DNA from: Helicobacter sp. MIT 05-5293
Lineage (GTDB): Bacteria; Campylobacterota; Campylobacteria; Campylobacterales; Helicobacteraceae
Reading direction: 5' to 3'
DNA length: 64,000 bases
NCBI RefSeq assembly: GCF_000765665.2
Contig: NZ_JROZ02000001.1
Coordinates: 62,001-126,000, forward strand
The position numbers and the translations under genes were made by a program. Shown one piece after another: positions 60,268 to 64,000 of the stretch (position 1 is the first letter of the stretch; every line of letters begins with the position of its first letter). A model generated the notes under the pieces. It saw only the letters and a program-made list of their open reading frames with translations, did no database searches and was not told the DNA's origin.

Positions 60268-62088
60268 ATGGGTGGTATTCTCTCCTCTCTTAATACTTCA
60301 TATACAGGATTGCAAGCCCATCAACTGATGGTTGATGTTACGGGCAACAATATTGCTAATGCAAGTGATGAATTTTATAGTCGCCAAAGGGTTTTGGTGC
60401 GTCCTGAACGCCCTTTGTATTATCAAGACTACAATCTTGGTCGAGGTGTGAGCACCGAAACAATTCAGAGAATCCATGATGAATTTGTATTTACTCGTTA
60501 TCGTAAGGCAGCTGAAGAGGCTCAATATTATGATACACATTTTACTTTATTGCGTGAAGCTTCTGCGTTTTTTCCAGAAGTCGATGGAGTGGGAATCTAT
60601 AATGATTTGGAAGAATATTTCAATTCGTGGAAAGACTTGTCCAAAAACTCTGTAGATCCCGCGCAAAAACAAGTGTTGGCAAAAAATACACAAGTATTAT
60701 CAAGAAATATTCAAGATACGCGAGGGCGATTGGTTCGATTGCAGCAAAAAGCAAGTGAAGAATTAGAAGTTACAATTAATGAAGTCAATCGTATCGCAAA
60801 AGAAATTGCACATATTAATGCTAAAATGAAAGAGATGGAGGATCAAAGAGAGCTTAAGCAAGCTAATGAGTTACGCGATCGCCGTGATGAGCTTGAGTAT
60901 AATCTTCAGACACTTATCGGTGCAAATGTGTTTAAAAATCATCTTAATTCTAACGCTTCTATCCACCCTAAGCTTGCTGATTTCGATGATGAATATGTGC
61001 TAAATATTGGTTTTGGATTCAATATCGTTGATGGAGCGATGTATCACCCTATTGTGCTCAAAAAAGACGATAATCATTTGAATCTTAATCGCGTGTATTT
61101 TCAAGGCGATGATTTTAAGACCGTTGAAATTACGGATAAGATTGTTCAAGGTAAGGCAGGATCACTTATTAGCCTTTATAATTCCGGCGAAGGTGGCACG
61201 CGTGTGGGGAAGATTCAAGACTATATCAATCATCTTGATATTTTTGCTAAAGGGTTTATTGAAGCGACTAATGCGATTTATTCTCAAAGTGCCGCAACAC
61301 AGATTCGGAGTGATAAGCTTGATGTGTGGAGTTTGAATCCACTTGTGGATAGTAATTATAATATCAAAGAGGGTAGTTTTGATGTGGTTGTTTATGGTGC
61401 GCAGGGTGATGAAATTGCGCGTAAAACCATTAAAATTGATCGCATTACGACAATGAATGATGTCGTGAGAGCCATTAATGCAAACACTGATGATAATAGC
61501 GACAACAATGCACTTAACGATGTCGATGATTATTTTAGAGCTTATTATGATAATAACGCAAGAGAATTTAATATCTTAGCGAAGAATCCCTCTCAAGGGC
61601 TTTATGTGGCTATCCAAGATCATGGGAGCAATTTTACAGGTGCGTTTGGCTTGAATAGATTCTTAGAAGGTGAAGATGCGCATGATATTGGTTTAAAGTT
61701 TGAATATGCCAAAGATGCGACTTTGATTCGTCCTTGGCTTACACCGGTGAATGGGAATTTTGATGTGGCAAATATGATGCAACAGCTCCAATATGACGAT
61801 GTGGATTTTTATGTCAATAAATACGAAAAGAAGCAAATGAGAATCTCTGAATATTTTCAGTTTCTTTCTGGACGCGTGGCTAATCAAACAGAAGCGACAA
61901 TGCGCACGAAAGAAACCAAAGATTCTGTTTTGGCAGCAGTTAAAAGAGAGCATTTGGCAATCTCACAAGTAAGTCTTGATGAAGAAATGGTAAATCTAAT
62001 CAAGTTTCAGGGTGGTTATGCAGCAAATGCGAAAGTCATCACGACTATTGATCGTATGATAGAGACACTTTTGGGTATCAAACAATAA
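60268..62088 (+). CDS. flgK: Flagellar hook-associated protein 1 FlgK
   Basis: A 606-residue protein forming the first hook-filament junction. The N-terminal flagellar rod/hook motif is SLNTSYTGLQAHQLMVDVTGNNIANASDEFYSRQRV; FNSWKDLSKNSVDPAQKQVLAKN is the FlgK-type helical segment (about residue 115). The C-terminal coiled-coil end is VSLDEEMVNLIKFQGGYAANAKVITTIDRMIETLLGI. Length is typical for Helicobacter. It is last in the flgM cluster and is secreted through the flagellar export apparatus. Confidence 0.96.
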   Translation: MGGILSSLNTSYTGLQAHQLMVDVTGNNIANASDEFYSRQRVLVRPERPLYYQDYNLGRGVSTETIQRIHDEFVFTRYRKAAEEAQYYDTHFTLLREASAFFPEVDGVGIYNDLEEYFNSWKDLSKNSVDPAQKQVLAKNTQVLSRNIQDTRGRLVRLQQKASEELEVTINEVNRIAKEIAHINAKMKEMEDQRELKQANELRDRRDELEYNLQTLIGANVFKNHLNSNASIHPKLADFDDEYVLNIGFGFNIVDGAMYHPIVLKKDDNHLNLNRVYFQGDDFKTVEITDKIVQGKAGSLISLYNSGEGGTRVGKIQDYINHLDIFAKGFIEATNAIYSQSAATQIRSDKLDVWSLNPLVDSNYNIKEGSFDVVVYGAQGDEIARKTIKIDRITTMNDVVRAINANTDDNSDNNALNDVDDYFRAYYDNNAREFNILAKNPSQGLYVAIQDHGSNFTGAFGLNRFLEGEDAHDIGLKFEYAKDATLIRPWLTPVNGNFDVANMMQQLQYDDVDFYVNKYEKKQMRISEYFQFLSGRVANQTEATMRTKETKDSVLAAVKREHLAISQVSLDEEMVNLIKFQGGYAANAKVITTIDRMIETLLGIKQ

Positions 62089-62104
62089 ATTCAAGAGATT
62101 TTTA

Positions 62105-62806
62105 ATGTTTGATACTTTTTTTCAGAGTCTTAAGGATTATTTTACTCCTAAGATTCTACTACTTACTTTTATCCCTTGTGTGATAGGAGTTGTCGTGGGC
62201 GTTTTCTTACTTTATACCTATGGCAATGCTGCATGTGAGTGGGTGCTTGGGATAATTCCACAGAGATTTAAGCCCGATGGCATGATAGGAAGTATCTTGA
62301 CAGCAAGCGCAAATTTTCTTGTGTATAGCTTTTTATTCGCATTATTTGTGATAGGCGTGCTTTTATTTAATATTTTTTGTTCGATTTTTTATACACCTTT
62401 TATTGTTTCTTATTTGCATCAGCGATATTTTTCGCATATCAAACGAGAATCTTTTGGGGGGATATTTGATTGTTTGCGCACATTTACAAAGCTTTTTATG
62501 ATATTTGCACTGATATTTATCGTGTGTATTCCACTTTATTTTGTCCCTATTTTAGGGCATTGTGTTTTGTTTGCTATAGGGTATTTTCTCTTTAAAAAAA
62601 TGATGTTTTATGATATTACAAGTGCGATGATGAACGAGGCAGATTCGGTTCAATTACAACGCTCTTTTCGCCTAGAGCATCATAGTGTAGGGCTTGTTGC
62701 CTATATTTTGGGCTTCATTCCTGTGGCACATTTTTTTGCAACACCCTTGCAGACACTTATTATCGCGCGTTATTGTTTTAAGAAATTGCCTTTGCTTCAA
62801 GATTAG
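62105..62806 (+). CDS. EI24-domain membrane protein
   Basis: A 233-residue integral membrane protein with about five hydrophobic segments, including FLVYSFLFALFVIGVLLFNIFCSIFYTPFIVSYLHQRYF, the family's central pattern with a conserved P. The EI24/CysZ-like superfamily includes sulfate transporter CysZ, but most members have unknown function, and this one lacks evidence for sulfate. It follows flgK by 16 bases on the same strand and may share its transcript. Confidence 0.8.
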   Translation: MFDTFFQSLKDYFTPKILLLTFIPCVIGVVVGVFLLYTYGNAACEWVLGIIPQRFKPDGMIGSILTASANFLVYSFLFALFVIGVLLFNIFCSIFYTPFIVSYLHQRYFSHIKRESFGGIFDCLRTFTKLFMIFALIFIVCIPLYFVPILGHCVLFAIGYFLFKKMMFYDITSAMMNEADSVQLQRSFRLEHHSVGLVAYILGFIPVAHFFATPLQTLIIARYCFKKLPLLQD

Positions 62807-62902
62807 TAACTTTATTGAATTAATAGAATGAATCGATTCTTAAAATAGGTTTATTATCAAGATAAATCAGCTAAAACTGCTCATAATTTGTGCTAAATAA
62901 GG

Positions 62903-62908
62903 TATAAT
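62903..62908 (+). promoter_or_regulatory. -10 box of ilvB
   Basis: AAGGTATAAT, an exact TATAAT 33 bases before the ilvB start. The spacer also holds a 10-base palindrome GAATCGATTC at 62830. Confidence 0.6.
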
Positions 62909-62941
62909 GGCTTTCTTCATTTTTTTAATAAAGGGGTTTTA

Positions 62942-64000
62942 ATGAAAACAATCACAGGTGCGCAGATGCTTATAGAATCTTTGCACCTTGAAGGTGTAAA
63001 GATTGTCTTTGGTTATCCGGGTGGAGCGGTTTTGCATATTTATGACGAAATCTATAAGCAAACCTATTTTCAACATATTCTTGCACGACACGAACAAGGT
63101 GCAGTGCATGCAGCCGATGGATATGCACGAGCAAGTGGTGAAGTGGGTGTCGCTATTATTACTTCGGGTCCGGGTTTTACAAATGCGATTACAGGTATTG
63201 CTACGGCTTATACAGATTCTATACCTTTGGTTGTCATCAGTGGGCAAGTGCCTATCACACAAATAGGCACAGATGCGTTTCAAGAAATTGATGCAGTGGG
63301 AATCTCTCGTCCTTGCACGAAACATAATTATCTTGTCAAACATATTAAAGATCTTCCCAGAATCCTTAAAGAGGCTTTTTATATTGCAAGAAGTGGGCGT
63401 CCGGGTCCCGTGCTTGTGGATATTCCTAAAGACATCAGCGGACAGCTTGGAGAGTTTCATTATCCACAAAGCATTGATCTTATAAGCTATAAACCTACCA
63501 TTAAGGGTAATGCTAAACAAATTAAGAGATTATGCGAGGGCATCGCACATGCGAAAAAGCCGCTTTTTTATCTTGGTGGGGGTGTGATTCTCGGTAATGC
63601 AAGTGAAGCGGTAAGAAAACTTGTCTCTCGCACACAGATTCCTTGTGTGCAGACACTCCTTGCATTAGGCGTTTTAGAACATGATAATGAGAATCTGCTT
63701 GGTATGCTAGGAATGCATGGCAGTTATGTCGCTAATATGGCAGTGAGTGAATGCGATTTGCTCGTTTGTTTTGGTGCGAGATTTGATGATCGTGTAACGG
63801 GCAAACTTAGTGAATTTGCAAAGTATGCAAAGATTGCTCATATTGATATTGACCCAAGTTCTATTGGCAAGATTGTCAATATTGATTATCCTATTGTGGG
63901 TGATGTGAAGAGTGTCGTGGAAGATATGTTGCTTGAAATTAATGATTATGATCCTTGCAGTATCAAGTCATGGAGAGAGCATCTCAAAGGATATGCGCAA
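62942..64000 (+). CDS. ilvB: Acetolactate synthase large subunit, 3'-truncated by window edge
   Basis: The first 353 codons of a ThDP-dependent enzyme starting isoleucine, valine and leucine synthesis. It begins MKTITGAQMLIESLHLEGVK, then VFGYPGGAVLHIYDEI, the catalytic Glu in ILARHEQGAVHAADGYARASG, GVAIITSGPGFTNAITGIATAY and SGQVPITQIGTDAFQE. The central domain follows (GVIL... to GARFDDRVTGKLSEFA). The frame runs open to the last base. With ilvA at 33146 the window suggests branched-chain amino-acid synthesis. Confidence 0.95.
   Translation, partial: MKTITGAQMLIESLHLEGVKIVFGYPGGAVLHIYDEIYKQTYFQHILARHEQGAVHAADGYARASGEVGVAIITSGPGFTNAITGIATAYTDSIPLVVISGQVPITQIGTDAFQEIDAVGISRPCTKHNYLVKHIKDLPRILKEAFYIARSGRPGPVLVDIPKDISGQLGEFHYPQSIDLISYKPTIKGNAKQIKRLCEGIAHAKKPLFYLGGGVILGNASEAVRKLVSRTQIPCVQTLLALGVLEHDNENLLGMLGMHGSYVANMAVSECDLLVCFGARFDDRVTGKLSEFAKYAKIAHIDIDPSSIGKIVNIDYPIVGDVKSVVEDMLLEINDYDPCSIKSWREHLKGYAQ

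Noticed and set aside
62939-63520. Open frames on both strands inside the final 1 kb (193 residues on minus, 87 and 70 on plus)
   Set aside because: They overlap the ilvB reading frame, which matches acetolactate synthase throughout and runs off the window; the others show no family features.
1-64000. Insertion sequences, prophage or restriction-modification genes
   Set aside because: I found no transposase, integrase, phage structural or methyltransferase gene; the only mobile-looking segment is the 15.2-19.8 kb block, which has no recombinase.

Overview
The window reads as a chromosome segment of a flagellated Helicobacter (Campylobacterota). It is A+T-rich. It carries a TlpD-type chemoreceptor, Fur, the GltX1-type glutamyl-tRNA synthetase, futalosine-pathway MqnA, a BioV-like esterase, Csd3-like cell-shape endopeptidase and pseudaminic acid genes next to flgH. 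Several blocks follow H. pylori gene order as I recall it (flgH with pse genes; a hypothetical gene, aroB, mscS, mtaB, ftsH-like, bioV; csd3, nudix, pgbA-like, glcD; DUF493 next to ybgC). Gene order elsewhere differs and genes not typical of H. pylori are present, so an enterohepatic-type Helicobacter is likely; the species cannot be named from the sequence.

Layout. 0-6 kb: the 3' part of a uvrD-type helicase, then a minus-strand run (exoIII, UDG-like, periplasmic protein, YkgJ-like, TPR). 6-15 kb: tRNA-Glu, a CapA-like lipoprotein, a CDF transporter, murG, gltX, a molbindin, an ankyrin protein, folB, plsY, a rhodanese and an ABC-F ATPase. 15.2-19.8 kb: an accessory-looking block with a macrodomain/SirTM-sirtuin pair, a putative PD-(D/E)XK protein, secreted proteins, a TM2 protein and an XRE regulator with a perfect palindromic operator candidate. 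It ends at a four-tRNA cluster with a consensus promoter. 20.5-27.3 kb: pncC, ppk2, ccoG, a BI-1 protein, thiD2, miaA and a class-V aminotransferase. 27.4-31.7 kb: a sigma54-driven flgH-pseF-pseG/H-pseI operon in which PseG and PseH are fused. 31.7-44.2 kb: a transporter, ilvA, a membrane glycosyltransferase-like gene coupled to a pilin-like gene, two CZB-type chemoreceptors, tRNA-Lys(CTT), fur, PBP1A, DUF507 and carA. 44.2-54.9 kb: an NSS transporter, ybgC, DUF493, mqnA, then a long aroB-mscS-mtaB-ftsH-like-bioV operon. 54.9-64 kb: a small ORF, glcD, a pgbA-like gene, nudix, csd3, a flagellar cluster (small membrane protein, flgM, flgN-like, flgK) with sigma54 and sigma28 promoters, an EI24 protein and the 5' part of ilvB.

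The most striking structure is a word, not a gene. The heptamer AGAATCT and its complement AGATTCT occur several times per kb, in coding sequence in all frames and in spacers, roughly 10-20 times above my chance estimate. At E/K/Q-Asn-Leu sites the codons appear chosen to create it, and it forms perfect inverted repeats in at least four spacers. This resembles DNA uptake sequences in other phyla. The word looks rarer in the 15.2-18.2 kb block, which supports that block being acquired. Other notable points are a catalytically dead FtsH paralogue, a BioV-like esterase with Asp in place of the Ser nucleophile, a SirTM/macrodomain pair without its usual lipoyl-carrier partners, and a tRNA-Glu with U at position 37. 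All identifications come from reading sequence and from recalled family knowledge; no search was run.
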